64,000 bases of DNA from Papilionanthe hookeriana x Papilionanthe teres (taxonomy: Eukaryota; Streptophyta; Magnoliopsida; Asparagales; Orchidaceae). Of this stretch, positions 50,001 to 61,979 are shown piece by piece. Below the pieces are notes generated by a model. That model did not search any database. It was not told where the DNA came from and saw only the letters and a list, made by a program, of their open reading frames with translations. The position numbers and the translations under genes were made by a program. Positions within the stretch are counted from its first letter, which is position 1. Each line of letters opens with the position of its first letter. The stretch is taken from assembly GCA_022702705.1 (NCBI GenBank), contig CM040439.1, positions 29,700,930 to 29,764,929 of the forward strand, written 5' to 3'.

Positions 50001-53000
50001 GAGAAGCATAATACAAAGTTATGTGTTGCCGAGATGAGAACGATTAGGTGGATGAGTGGCTTTACAATTAGAGACAAAATGCAAAATGAATATATCCGTA
50101 ATAGGGTTGGTGCAGCTCAAGTGACGGATAAAATTAGAGAGAGTGATCTTAGATGATTTGATCACATTAAACGTCGACCATCTTATGATCCGATCAAAAG
50201 ATGTCTTAGATTCGACTTATGTTAAGAAAGGAAGAGGTATAAAAAATGATCTTAATTTATTAGATTTAAATAAAAATACGACACTAAATAGGACGCAATG
50301 GAGAAAAAGGATTCTTGTAGGTGACCTCACTTGGTGCGATTACTTGGTGCGATTAAGGCTTTGTTGTAGCCGAATACGAACAATAATATTTTTTTATTGA
50401 TCCGAACACAAATAGAACCTAGGCTCGCTCAAGCTCGGCTCATTTACACCCCTATTTCTAACGATATGGTTCATCCCTCCAGACGGAGCATCTATTGGTG
50501 GGTGCATTGTTAAATTAAATCAAGTACCCAAATGATTCCATATGGTCTTCCAGAAGTAGCTCAAAAGCTTTTTATAGTTGATATGTAGAATCTCCCAAAA
50601 TAAGGGTAACTCAGGTGATAGGCTATACATTTGAATATTCTAAAATTCTCTATCTGGTATCGGCTCCTCAGGTTTATGATCTTTATGAGCATCCAATGCA
50701 AGTCTTGTTGATGCTCCTCTCAACTTCTGCAAAAAAAGGTTGTTCGTGGCACCATAACCTCATAGTCTGCATGAACGCCTTATCTCAAACTCACTACCTA
50801 TAACACCGCTAATTTATAGTCTCTCTCCTAGTTCATCTAAAATCGCAAGTGTCTCTTCCTCGTCTGCTGTAAGTTAAGAATCCTCCATAAAATCTTCATA
50901 ATCTCCTAAATCATGATTTATTACTTAATTGCTTCCTAATTAGAGAAAGAGAGCATTCTCGTGCATGGGCAATTTAATTTAATATGCTCAAATCTGTGAC
51001 ATTGCAACACTTTCTGGCTGGAACAGATTTGAAAATGCCGATTGGTTCCCCTTGCTCTCCACTCAGAACAAGTGTCCCTCAGACAGGTTGACTGAGTGTA
51101 CTTTTGCTGCTTGAACATAGGATTGAATTCTGCCAGAAAGATGCGGTGGTCATTCGGTGAGGATGTCTCTCTACCTTTGAAAATAGGTTTGAACATCCTG
51201 CTTGTAAATAACTGGTAGGTACTGATGCTGCATCTCTTGTTTCATCTTTAGACCAGATAGTAATTTTACTCACCCCTTAACATCGTTGAAGAATCTTCAA
51301 GTTCATCCACTATTGAGATGCACTATTCCTTAATTTGTCAGAGGCTAGTTTCACCATTCTCGCTAGAGGGATGTTCCGGAATTCAAAGACATTCCAATGT
51401 CTAGAGTCACTCGATGAACTCGTTCGATCCATGTGGCCATCAAAATATAACAAATCCACCTTTACTTTAAAATCCTAGCTTCTCAAATATTTTACGCCAA
51501 ATCTTTGGGGGAGTGGTTTTTCATCTCAAGTGTCGAATGAATTTGTGTAACCTCTCTGGATAGTCTCCTCTTGAAAGCGGCGAGCCTCCGTTGCATTTGG
51601 AGGATTTTCACTGCATATCCTCACTAGAAAACTCCTGGACACCTCTTTGTGGATTTGTCATAAACAAAATATGTTCATTCCCCTCAATCAGACTTCAGAC
51701 AATTGTCTTCTCGATGACACGGCTAGGGTTTGGGGTTGGGTGTGTGAAAGAGGGTGTATAGGGTCGGAACAAAATGTTTGGGTAGTTGGTTTGGAAAATC
51801 AGCAAACAGAAGAGTTTTGGGTGGAGATAGGGTTGAGTATTGGTGGATGCTAGAAACTATAGGATAAGAATAGAGTTAAGCTAGCTCTGATACCAAATGA
51901 TACCAGAGTTAACCAAACAACAAAGAAAAATGAAATTTTTATTAGTGAAATCAAATAGGAATTACAATCAAAACATTCGAAAATAGGAAATAAAGAAAGT
52001 CACAACACAAATTCCAAATTAGGGTTGGATCAAAGAGAGGTGGAGGCGGTCAGTAAAGATCTGGAAGGCAACTGAGAGGTGAAAAAGGGAGGTTAGCAAG
52101 TAGAAACAACAAGATGGTTGTTTCCCAAGTTTCCGGACAACAAACAAGTAGCGGAGATCGACATGAAGGGGCTGTTCTAGGTGGTATTAATAAGGAAGGA
52201 GACAACAGTGGCGCCGGGAAGATTTCCAGCGACAGTGGACAGTGGTGGGGGTTGATGTCTAGGATGGCGACAACAAGCCTGAATGGGTAGGGAAGTGTGG
52301 AAGGGCTAGAACAATAAAGACTTGTTGTCTTGAGGAAACTGGGAGGAAGAAGGCTGGCGACGGCTGGGATTACAAAAGCAACAAAAGAACGACTGGGATA
52401 ATAGGAAACACATTGGACAGGGACAGTTCTGTAGGAAGAACAATAAAAGGGGTGATGTCGAGGAGGACTGCATTGAGTAGTGCGTGGCAACAAAGAGGAA
52501 GGGAAGTGAAGAGAGTTGGAAAAGGATAAATCATCACCTTGGGAGTGAGATAGAACCAAATCACCACTCAACCGTTTGAATCTAACCATCAACTTGGAAT
52601 GAAATACAGCAGAAGCACCACTCACACTTGGATATAGACCTAAAAGGGAAAACGAGCACGCTAATGGCTATCCTGAACAGAAACACAACAAAAACTGAAC
52701 TTAGAACTTCAGAAACACAAATATATAACCCTAGGATAACTAGGAGTGGCCACCACTTCACTTGGACGACAACTCTCTAGCTTAGAGGGTTGATGGGCTC
52801 TCCCAAAGCCTAGGCCGGCTCGATCCAGATCGGGAGTCGCACGATTGTTGTTGCGTCTATGATGTCTAATGCAGTGCGACCGTTGACGTGTCTCTTGGAT
52901 GCTACCGCGTCATAGTCTAAATAATCCTATGACAGGTCCACAATATCACAAATTAGACAACCTTCCAAAGGGAATTGCTGAAATCTCTAACTTATACATG

Positions 53001-56000
53001 GTAATAATATCAAGGACGTTTTTTTGGCAATCTCAAAGAAACGTACCAACAACAACAACAACACAAAAAGCCTTTATCCCACTAAGTGGGGTCGGCAAAA
53101 TGAATCCTATTTCTTCATTATGTCCAATTATCATTTAATTCTAATAGATTTAGATCATTTATTGTACAATATGCCCAAGCTTTTTTAGGTCTATCTTTGT
53201 CTTTTTTTAACATAAGTTCAATCTAAAACATCTATTCTCATAACCGGATCATCGGATGGTCGACATTTAATATGACCAAACCATCAAAGACGACTCTCTC
53301 TAATCTTGTCTCCCACAGGAGCTACATCAACCCTTTCACGGATAGATTCGTTTCAAATTTTGTTAAGTTTCAAGCCACTCATCCACCGAGACATTCTCAT
53401 CTCAGCAACATTTAACCTTGCTTTATGCTTCTCTTTTAAATACCAACATTCTGTGTCATAAAGCATTGCATGGCTCACCACCATCTTAAAATATTTTTCT
53501 TTGAGCCTAATCAGTACTTTTCTATCACACAATGGGCCTGATGCATTCCTCCACTAACCCAACCAACATGAATTCTACTAATAACATGCCCATCTATATT
53601 ACCATCACTTTAAACAATAGACTCCAGATATTTAAAACGTTCACATCTATTAATAATTTGATCACCCATAATTACAACTCTGTCATTAGAGCTACTACTA
53701 CTAAAATTACATTCCATGTATTCAATTTTGGATCTACTCAAACGAAAACCTTTAAACTCCAATGTGGACCTCTATAATTCAATTTTTCTCTAAACACTTT
53801 CTCCAGTCTTATCCACAAGAAGGATATCATCAACAAAAAGCAAACACCAAGGTACATCATCCTGCAAATGTCCCGTAAGAGCATCCATAACTAAAGCAAA
53901 AAAATATGGGCTTAAAGCCAGTCTCGGCTGTAATCCAATTGAAATAAGAAAATACTTAGTCAATACTCCTCTTACTCCAACAAATGTAACAACTTTAGAA
54001 TACATATCTTTAATGACTTGAATACAAGTCATATCAACCCATTTCTATTCTAGAACTCTCCAAAGAGCTTCCCTTGCAACCATAACGGAAGATTTCTCTA
54101 AATCCATAAAAATCATATGTAGATCCTCCTTACTCTCTTTGTACTTCTCCGTCAAACCTCTCAAAAAATATACAGCTTCCATGGTATACTTGTCTGGCAT
54201 AAATCCAAATTTTTCTATGAGAAAACTTTGTATCACATCTTAACCTACGTTCATTTACGCTCTCCCATAATTTTAAAAGTACGACACTATAATTTGTGCA
54301 CTCTTGTGCATCCCCTTTATTCTTAAAAATGGGAGCCAAAATACCCTTCCTCCACTCCTCCCGATTCTTTTAGATCTTAAAATAATATTAAAGAGTTTAG
54401 CAAGCCAAGAAAATCTCAAATCTCCTAGATATTTCCAAACATCAATTGGGATATCGTCAACTACTAATTTTTCACTCTTTATTTTCTTTAAAGCTTCCTC
54501 AATTTCCTTTATATTAAATTGTTTTATTATTATTAAAATAAAATGTTTTATTATTATTAAGGATATTAAGATCACTGAGATTGATCTTATTTTCAAAAAC
54601 TTCATTGAAATGTTAATCAAAATAGCTCACCAACCTATGTTCAATGTCTTCCTCTAAGAAGAACACTTTTTTATTTTCATCTTAAATACACTTTACTTTA
54701 ATTTCTCTTTACTTGATAAGTTTATAAATATATGTCTAGTACCTAGTTTATTATAAAGATCACTAAAAGCAGAATTCTTAGCGCCACAAATTATTCTATC
54801 ATACTTTATATGCTTTATATTTTCCTAAGTTCTCTAAGCTTTTACATTTAATCCATTTTGATTACACAACTTATATTATGCCTTTTCTTGCAAATTACTG
54901 TTCCAACACCAACTATTTTTATTTATAATTTTTTTTCTTTTGTTCTCCAAGTACATCTTTTCCCACTAGTTTAATAATGCTTGTTATTTTATCTCACATA
55001 CAAGTAGCTTCTTCATGAACATCCCAAATCTTGAAATCTTGAAGTTTACTCATAAAAATAAATTTATTTATCTTTTTGGTGCCCCCATTTTATTTTAATG
55101 GCAATATTTCATTGTATTCTTTATTTTACAAATCCTCATCTTAAAATCTAGAACTAATCAAGAAAATTGAGTACTTAAATTTTCACTTGGAATACCTTAC
55201 AATCTTTACATATTCGATGAAATCTTTATCTTATAAGAAAATAATTAATTTCTGTTTTATTAGATCCATTCTTATAAGTAGTAATATGCTAATATATTTT
55301 CTTAAATAAAGTATTAGCAATAATAAAATAATAAAATAAAACAAATCCTCATATGATTCTACCTTCTTTAATCACTTAAAAACCGTAGTCACCTTAATAT
55401 TTCTAAAATTTTTTACCACTCTACCAACATGTCCATTTAAATCTCCAATGGAAAAAATTTCAAAAAAAGAAGGAAGCAAAAAAAAGCACTAGAAACTTGG
55501 AAGTACCAAGAACTTCCTGGATATCAAACAATTTGGAAGCAATGTTCTCTGTTTTCTATTTTTAAGTTTAATTAGCAATCTTCCTAGACACAGCAATCTA
55601 CCCATTAATTTTATCTCAAATTTATGCAGGTTATTGAAACTTCTTGAATCACCTGAAGGTTGGCAGCTAAAATCAGAAAATTTTCTAATTCTTGGTTCAA
55701 GGATCACCTCTAATCATATTCTTTTTGTCCAATTCTTTTCTTCACTTAATTCTTTCATGGTAAGTAATCCTGTTTTGCGACTGCCAAATTGGAATAAGAA
55801 TCTGTAGGCCAGTTCGTAAGTATAAACTTGGAAAGGAAGGTCTTCACTAAAGAGGGTAACAGCATTTGTTGGGTGGTTTTATTGGTCACGACTACAATTA
55901 TGACGGTTCTTCATAGGGATTAAAAGAAATTGTAATTTGAACCTTAAATAGTTGTGTGAATCTTGTTTATACATTTCCCATTGTATTGAGAACCGAAAAT

Positions 56001-58061
56001 CCAAATCTCGTATTTGTTTTGCCACTGTTCTTCTTGGTCACAAAGACTACCATGAAATCAATACAGCTTATGCTATTTCATTTCCATCACCAAATCCACA
56101 ACTATCATTAATACATCATAGCTGGTACCATTAGAACATATATGCTATTAAAAACACCAACAAATGGCCTCTCTTAAGCAAGCAAATATCGCAGCAGTTT
56201 CTCCATCTATTATCAAATTTTTTTTAAACTATATTTTAATCAAATTTGTGGAGCATAATCACCTACTGCATTCATCATATCCTCAACATTAATCATCTCA
56301 AAAGTGACCACCCTATTACCAAACATATTCAACTTTAAAACTCTTTCAACTCTTGATCGACTATAATCTAAACCTTATTTTATGGTTACAAATGATAAAT
56401 TATAATCTTCCCAGACGCCCATAGCTCTAGCTGATGGCCCCATCACAAGTGATGGTTAGGAAAGTGTTTGATCATTTTTCCCAAGATCTGAGAGGAAATG
56501 ACCAAAAACTCGAATGTATACATTTCTCAACGAAATTCAACAGAAGATAATGAATTGTACATCGTAGATTGATCCAACAATGGTTCGAGCCAAAAGTCTT
56601 GGATTGAATGAAAATCACAGCCCAGGCAGTTCTAATCACTGGCACTGTATTTTTTCCTCTTATCCATTCTAATAAATCCTTTAGTTACAAAGGTGGCTAC
56701 TCCAAAACGGACAAAATCCAATCTGAAAAATGTTGTCCCGAAACTTTATTTCAACTTTCAGTACTTACGCAAACTAAAGACACCACTCATCACCAATATT
56801 AAATGAGGTTATATTTGTTCAAAAACATCATCTAACCAGATTTCAAAATAAAACATGCTTAAAAAATCAGTCGTTGAAAGAAATAAAACAAGAGAATTTG
56901 CCATTCAATTAAATAACGAAGGAACCAAATCGAAGAATGAACAAAATGTTAAAACGTAACAGCAGTTTGATCAATGCCCAAAATAAATAATAAAAACACG
57001 AATACAAGGATATAAGAAAATGTAACATTTAATAAAGGTTGATGGAAAGCATAAACACTAAACATTTAAAAATAGGTAACCATAAAAATGAAAACCTACC
57101 TCACGCCCTGGTGCAATCTCTACAAAAACTCCATAGGGTGCAATTGATTTAATTTCACAATCCCTGAATAATTCAACAAAAGACAAAAAGGGACATGATT
57201 TCTGCAAGATGACAGAATAGCCCTACGAACCAAAGGATAACTAAGAAGATAGCAGATAATCATTGAGCTCATATCACGTCGAAAGAAATTTGTAAAATAA
57301 ATATATACCACAATCAGAGACTTATTTTATTTTCTGTAAGTCATATTCAAAATGAAGGTCACCACTTGTAAAAGGTTGGAATCAAGAAACCAAAATTAGA
57401 AATTTCCATATCATTCCAAAGCTCAGACCATAGATATAGCACAATTTTTTAAATGAAAGTGGACCAATGCTTTCAATTTTGTTGGTTTGCTTCACATCAT
57501 AAGGATACACTCCAGACAAAAATGACTTCAATCCAACCAACCAATATCATTAAAGATCAGGCTTTATTTACAACAAATAGCAGTTAATAACCTCAAACAG
57601 AGACATGGCCTTCTTTCATTTGGAAGATGAGGACAAGTACACAAATAAAAAAAAAACAAATTTAAGAGTAAAACTGTTTTGAAAAGTGAATAAATTAACG
57701 GCTGAATAATTAATAATTGTTAACTTCCATTCTGACAAAAGAACTATGATAACAACAACCATGATCTAAAATCCAAAAGCAGGCTCCGTTTGTAGAACAT
57801 TCATACAACAGTAGTTTGTGAGGAATCCTTTACTCTTTATTTAATACCTTCAGCAGATACCTAAAAAGTAATTGAAATTTTCACAAAGCCAAGCCATTCA
57901 ATTTTCTACGACTTGTTATTGGTAAAGGTTGCTCCCAAACTTGCTCAAATGTTTCACACTCCCAACCTTCTCTAGTTTTGCCTTCTGTGAAACTTAAATC
58001 TCATTCTACTAAAATCAACTTTTCGGGCCTTCCTTGTTGCAGAAATGTCTATGTCAAAGTC

Positions 58062-58093
<32 letters not shown>

Positions 58094-59493
58094 AACAAAC
58101 CTTATATCCCACTAAGGGGGGTCAGCAACATGAATCCCTTTTTTTCCATTTTGTCCTATTGACCGTCATATTTTCATCTAATTCTAATAAATTAAGATAA
58201 TTTTTTATACAACATGCCCCAGTAAAAGACAACAAAACTTGAACGATCAAAAACAGCAGATTATATAAACTTTGTGAATTCCAAAGATAAAGAGGTCAAA
58301 AAAACTCATTGAAGATGCTTTTTATATGATCCCTATCCATAACAATTTAGTAAGGGTTTTGGCAAATGAGTGATGAACTTCTCACAACATGACCTCATAG
58401 CAGCATAACCACAAAATTTAAAATTAGGGTTGTTTCCCTTCCTTTCTTTCACTTCAGTAACCCAAGTAACCAATATTTCCTATCGGGTAAAGACAGAGAT
58501 TTGGCAAGTTCTATTCCTATAACATGGCTAACAACTCAAGAGCATCTACAACAACAACATCAACAAGCCTTTATCCCACTAAGTACAGCCGGCTATATGA
58601 ATCCTTTTTCTCCATTGTGTCAAATTGAGTGTCATATTTTCATTTAATTCTAATAAATTAAGAAAATATTTTATACAACATACCTAAGCCTATTTAGATC
58701 TACCTCTACATTTCTTAGCATAAATCAAATCTAAAATATCTACTCTCCTAACCGATTCATCAGATGCTCGACATTAAATGTGACCAAACAAAATGCACAA
58801 AAAATTTAATGGATTTTAAATTAATGTAGACAAAATAAATTAGAGCTGTTGCTTAAACCAATTGCAGTCTAGTAAATAAATGAACTGAATTTTAGCAATA
58901 AACAGTCAACTGAAATCTCATTTCAATATTGATTTTAACTTTAAAATAATAAGCTTTTAAAAGTTAATAATAAAAAAGTAACATCAAACCTGAAGATGTC
59001 ACCAACTGTTGGAACCATTGTCAGATTAGCTATTATGGCTATAGACTTCTCTAAGCTGGACGAATCCCTTGCGGTAATTTTAACCTGCACAGTTAGAGAA
59101 ATGAATGAAGCAAAATGATACACGTTTATGAGAAGAGGTAGAAGACACTAAATAAATTGAGGCTATTTCATGAAGAAAAAAGAATATAATTCATATGATT
59201 ATTACTATTCCATTATCTTGGGTTTCTATCCCTTCTACTCCAGTCTCTTCAATAATGCTTTTCACTTTTTTCCCGCCAGAACCAATAATAACGTGAATTT
59301 TCTCTGGTTTGACCTACAAAAAAATTGCAAACTTAAAGAGGAATCTGAATAAACCAAAGATAAAATGATAACTCTTCTAAATTTCAACACAAATACATAT
59401 GCCATGTAGACTACCAAACCTTCATAACGTGAATCAATGGGGCATACTTTGAAATCTTCTTTGATGGAGGAGGCGAGCACTTTAACATTTCAT
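40643..59493 (-). CDS. PNP1: Organellar (plastid-type) polyribonucleotide nucleotidyltransferase, C-terminal exons
   Basis: Minus-strand exons, 5' to 3': 59493-59420, 59313-59206, 59084-58990, 57163-57100, 46705-46652, 46560-46519 and 41050-40643. All junctions are GT..AG and phase-consistent, giving 281 C-terminal residues. Seen: the pre-KH block EMLKCSPPPSKK...SKYAPLIHVMK, a KH domain with the GSGG loop (IIGSGGKKVKSIIEETGV), the stretch LTMVPTVGDIFR, an S1 RNA-binding domain (CEIKSIAPYGVFVEIAPGRE, LCHISELSSEWLAKAED, VNEKGQLRLSHRALLP) and a Lys/Ser-rich C-terminal extension of about 115 residues. PNPase degrades RNA 3' to 5' by phosphorolysis and polyadenylates it; in plastids it trims mRNA ends. 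The CSPPP and S1 wording fit the plastid form rather than the mitochondrial one. The two RNase PH domains and transit peptide are encoded upstream, beyond the window. Introns of 5.5 and 10.4 kb are full of transposons. Confidence 0.93.
41604..42524 (+). repeat. 5' LTR of the 41604-45393 gypsy element
   Basis: 921 bp from TGACATGGGCGC to CCTGTATCA, followed by TT and the primer site. Contains about 600 bp (roughly 41820-42440, C-rich) absent from the 3' LTR copies. Open frames of about 110 codons in this part are proline/serine-rich shadows. Confidence 0.85.
44675..45393 (+). repeat. Scrambled 3' LTR region of the gypsy element
   Basis: Three LTR starts: TGACGCGGG at 44675, TGACACGGG at 44881 and TGACGCGGG at 45102, each preceded by the polypurine AGGGAGAC. 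The first copy breaks at about 44872, the second at about 45025 where it jumps back to internal sequence equivalent to 44603-44674; the third runs to CGGTATCA at 45393. Confidence 0.85.
46519..46560 (-). CDS. PNP1: PNPase micro-exon (S1 domain)
   Basis: 14 codons, AFKVGDRLDLKLIE, in phase 0 at both ends (acceptor TTTTACAG, donor GAG|GTTGGT). Easily missed by gene finders because it is only 42 bp. Confidence 0.92.
46652..46705 (-). CDS. PNP1: PNPase exon (S1 domain middle)
   Basis: 18 codons, GLCHISELSSEWLAKAED. Acceptor TTCAACAG, donor GAT|GTACGT. Separated from the next exon by only 91 bp. Confidence 0.93.
46841..46980. repeat. 70-bp tandem duplication
   Basis: Units 46841-46910 and 46911-46980, starting GTGATCACTAAAAATAATG, essentially identical apart from about one or two bases (TTCGTGGAAT versus TTTGTGGAAT). 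It lies 136 bp upstream (gene sense) of the 54-bp PNPase exon. Confidence 0.95.
47560..48700 (+). mobile_element. Possible LTR retrotransposon 5' end (uncertain)
   Basis: ATAAATATGCACTATTCTAT followed by AATAAGAGAACATGC and then CATCGTGGTATTAGAACC resembles the R-U5 end of an LTR followed by an initiator-Met-type primer site near 47793. Downstream frames are broken and no conserved gag or pol motif was identified. Confidence 0.3.
49670..50400 (+). mobile_element. RTE-type LINE, reverse transcriptase C-terminal end
   Basis: A 154-codon open stretch (49692-50156) reads RIKIEYMECNF, RFRYLGSIVQNDGDIDGNVN, RIQVGWLKWRNASSLLCDRK, LLYDAECWSLKEKH, EMRTIRWMSGFTIRDKMQNE and IRNRVGAAQVTDKIRESDLR. These are the characteristic thumb/C-terminal motifs of plant non-LTR reverse transcriptases whose tails read WFGH.....RP. 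A further stretch to 50400 gives KNDLNLLDLNKNTTLNRTQW. It is 5'-truncated, a normal outcome of target-primed reverse transcription. Upstream palm and fingers domains are absent. Confidence 0.88.
50480..51896 (-). mobile_element. Ty3/gypsy gag fragment with primer-binding site
   Basis: On the minus strand a TTTGGTATCAGAGCTAGC primer site lies at about 51881-51897, next to LTR-like sequence starting at 51898. Internal frames resemble gypsy gag: FEFRNIPLARMVKLASDKLR, then SKITIWSKDE...VPTSYLQAGCSNLFSKV and a CHRFEHIKLNCP remnant of a zinc-knuckle-like CxxxxHxxxxC. Several frameshifts. Pol is not present. Confidence 0.55.
51898..52930 (-). repeat. LTR-like sequence of the gag fragment
   Basis: Begins TGATACCAGAGTTAACC at the primer site. 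The outer end is estimated, not defined. The 191-codon minus frame (52050-52625) is low-complexity Pro/Ser/Leu and probably fortuitous. No partner LTR was found in the window. Confidence 0.35.
53041..55455 (-). mobile_element. RTE-type LINE, long decayed copy (endonuclease end to 3' tail)
   Basis: Reading the minus strand from 55455: endonuclease C-terminal wording (GDLNGHVGRVV, then NTLFKK...TTYKNGSNKTEINYFLI, RICKDCKV), then the reverse transcriptase (EEALKKIKSEKLVVDDIPID, VWKYLGDL, FKNKGDAQECTNYSVV, FGFMPDKYTMEAVYFLRGL, DLHMIFMDLEK, and the catalytic box FVDDILLVD near 53820), the C-terminal part and a 3' tail AGTGGGATAAAGGC followed by (TTG)n. Stops and frameshifts throughout show it is inactive. 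It lies in the 10.4-kb PNPase intron in the same orientation as the gene. Confidence 0.88.
55456..57099. other. PNPase intron segment, nothing recognised
   Basis: AT-rich intron sequence without transposon ends or coding motifs that I can identify. Confidence 0.4.
57100..57163 (-). CDS. PNP1: PNPase exon (start of S1 domain)
   Basis: Completes Arg, then DCEIKSIAPYGVFVEIAPGR and E, the first strands of the S1 fold. Donor GAG|GTAGGT opens a 10394-bp intron. Confidence 0.93.
58060..58235 (-). mobile_element. RTE-type LINE 3' tail fragment
   Basis: (CAA)n run at 58062-58097, then CTTATATCCCACTAAGGGGG, TCAGCAACATGAATCC and CATTTTGTCCTATT, homologous in order to 53045-53180. Only the last 180 bp of the LINE is present. 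Confidence 0.8.
58547..58795 (-). mobile_element. RTE-type LINE 3' end fragment
   Basis: CAACAACAACATCAACAAGC, TTTATCCCACTAAG, ATGAATCC, CCTATTTAGATCTACCTCTA and TCTACTCTCCTAACCGATTC are collinear with 53045-53285 of the long LINE copy. 5'-truncated. Confidence 0.8.
58990..59084 (-). CDS. PNP1: PNPase exon (KH to S1 linker)
   Basis: VKITARDSSSLEKSIAIIAN then LTMVPTVGDIF plus two bases of the following Arg. Completes the KH domain. Confidence 0.93.
59206..59313 (-). CDS. PNP1: PNPase exon (KH domain)
   Basis: 36 codons, VKPEKIHVIIGSGGKKVKSI then IEETGVEGIETQDNGI. The GSGG loop is the nucleic-acid contact of the KH fold. Donor GGAATA|GTAATA. Confidence 0.93.
59420..59493 (-). CDS. PNP1: PNPase exon (pre-KH linker)
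   Basis: Starts with the last two bases of an Asp codon, then EMLKCSPPPSKKISKYAPLI and HVMK. Acceptor CATCATAG, donor AAG|GTTTGG. It is the most 5' exon of the gene that I can find in the window. Confidence 0.9.
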
Positions 59494-61976
59494 CTATGAT
59501 GATAAAACCAAGTAGAATAATCAAAACAATTGCATAGCCACTTGATAATAATGAAAAGTTCATACAAGTGATTCCCACAATTTTAGGGTCAATTGCACTT
59601 GATTGATCATCCATAGGATTCATTTAATTATGATACAAATTAAATAAAATCGTTATAATTGACTTTCCTAATTAATTTGAAGATAGTTAAGATCACCAAC
59701 AAACTAAATTAAGATTAAGAATTTTGCAATTAATTTAAATTTTGTGTGAATTATTTTGGGATACTTCAAACCATTCAAAAAAACACTAAATGAGTAGGAT
59801 CTAATCACAACAATTTATGATAATAGTAACCACTGAAAGACCTAAAAAGCGTCATGAATTAATCTTCTTCGTAGTTAGTCCACCTACGCAATCCTTTCCA
59901 ATATCTGCTTATTCTACTGCACCCTGTTCAAGAAAAAAAAAATCACTCTCAATGTTTGAATAATTAAACGTAATGTGCCCATATCAATGACACATGAAGC
60001 ACTTCTTGATTGAAAATATCTTGGGGTGCTAGTTCGATCAATTATTTTCTTCTTGCACTAGCTTTTCCTCACGGAAGATAGGCCTGGGCACTAATCAATA
60101 TGCTCTGGTTGCCTGATTAGACGATTGATCCTTAGGTGTGTAGTGGACCTGTTATTGTGTTGATTCTCCAACTTCAAGCATAAAATTTGGACAACATGCA
60201 AAGTTCAATAAGGTTGATTCTCCACCTCCATGTATAAAATTTGAACATTATGTAAAGTTCAATACGGTTCTATACACACCACATTATAAATAGATAATTT
60301 TAATCCTTCAAATCATTGGATTACGTCATTGTCCTTTGACTCTATCAACCCGCACTTCAACATTAGCTATTCAAATTCAACGTGTATTCCTCTACTTATA
60401 AGTCCTACTCTTTGAATTATAAGAAAAAGAAATATCATGTATGTGGGGCACTAAGGGTTACTTCAGTTGCATACAAGGTCGTGATCTTGCCTTTTCCTTC
60501 ACGCTTATATAGACACTTCAAATTCATTAGCCATTGGAAACCACACTCCTTTTTAATGTCAGCTAGCTTCAACCTCCTATCAAATGGAACATACTTGCAC
60601 TCAATGACCCATTACACTGTCTGAAGCCACACAATGAATTTGTAGCTATCCATATGACCATAAAAAAATCAACCTTCACTTCATAGTCACCCGCTCTTCT
60701 CTTAATACTCGATGTCGAACAGACATAACATTAACTCTTATTATTCATCGTCGGAGGCTTATTGATTAAAAGATTTTATATGGGGATTTTTCCATGTTAC
60801 CTGCTTTTAAAATTGACAAGTTTTCATTGTTATTGAAAGAATTTTCATTACACATCTTCCATGATAGGCTCCTAAATACCATTGAGAGTCTCTTTGGCAG
60901 CATGACAACTTGCTTCTCACCTTAGGAATTCGATTAAAGTAGGATTGTTGAGCTTAAAGTAGGTCGAGGGTTTAGAGTTAGGTTTTTGGTGTAGGGACAA
61001 AAATTTTAGTGGAGACAGAAACATTATATTTTGAAGGATTAGGACCAAGGATGAGAAATCGAAATTAGGATTTGATTTTGATACCAAATGACACTTTCTA
61101 TAATCCTTAGATGATGTAATAGGATCAATTATTGGGTTGGTGTGGAATGAAGTGAAGAATGTTGATTCAACAAAGCGACAAAGAAAAAATAGGCAGCAAT
61201 TGCTGTCCAATGTGCAAGGAAACCGTGTTTGGAGATGAGAAGCAAATCAGTACAAACATCGGAAAGATCTATTGTTGACCTTATTTTCAGTGAGATCCTA
61301 GTTTCTTTCCTTAGAGTCTAGGATCTAGCCTTAGGATTTCATGTTGACCATCCTGGCGGATTAGTAACGAAGCCCACCTCACATAGAACTTCATATTATT
61401 TCTTGACCCATTTTTGTGAAGACCTCGCATGAGTAGTCAAAAGCACTCGATTCTTAATTGCAAGGGCTAAGGACTAACAGGTAGAGAGCCCGAAAATGAG
61501 TTCTCATAGGATCAAATGGCCCTAGGAAAACCACTTGCGACTCTGATTCTCATTAATATCGTATTTTGCGTGTACATCGCATCACACACGATCTTGACTT
61601 GAATTGACCCGACCGTTGGCGAACTCGTCTGAACGACCCTGGATGATGAAACATACCACACAGATGCGTCCGGGATGTCAACTTTAGCTAGGAAAGACAC
61701 CCATATTGCCATGGTACAGTTCACATCTTCAGCTCGCCTACTTCTCCATTGTCCCATGAGTAATTTTACATTCCGTAAACATATTCATATTTAATTAATT
61801 GTACTCATTGTTCATGCATGGAATTTTCAAAATCTGCCATGGGATATTCGTTTGGTACTTGGGTATTAAAATCTCTCCTAATGTGAATTTGTTTTCCTCT
61901 AATATTGATAGACTTCTGTTAAATTTAATCATGAAACATTTTCTTTAACCTTCAAAATTTAGGCTCCATACTCCAC
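59494..61976. other. Probable further PNPase intron with LTR-element remnants
   Basis: No PNPase exon was recognised upstream of 59493. At 61075-61097 the minus strand carries GTGTCATTTGGTATCAAAAT, an LTR end plus primer-site pattern like that at 51890, and the following sequence (AACAAAGCGACAAAGAAAAA) resembles the LTR start there. The minus frame 61512-61757 is open for 81 codons but unassigned. Confidence 0.35.
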
Positions 61977-61979
61977 CGC

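Noticed and set aside
52050..52625. 191-codon minus-strand frame
   Set aside because: Low-complexity Ser/Pro/Leu composition within LTR-like sequence, several overlapping frames open, no recognised family.
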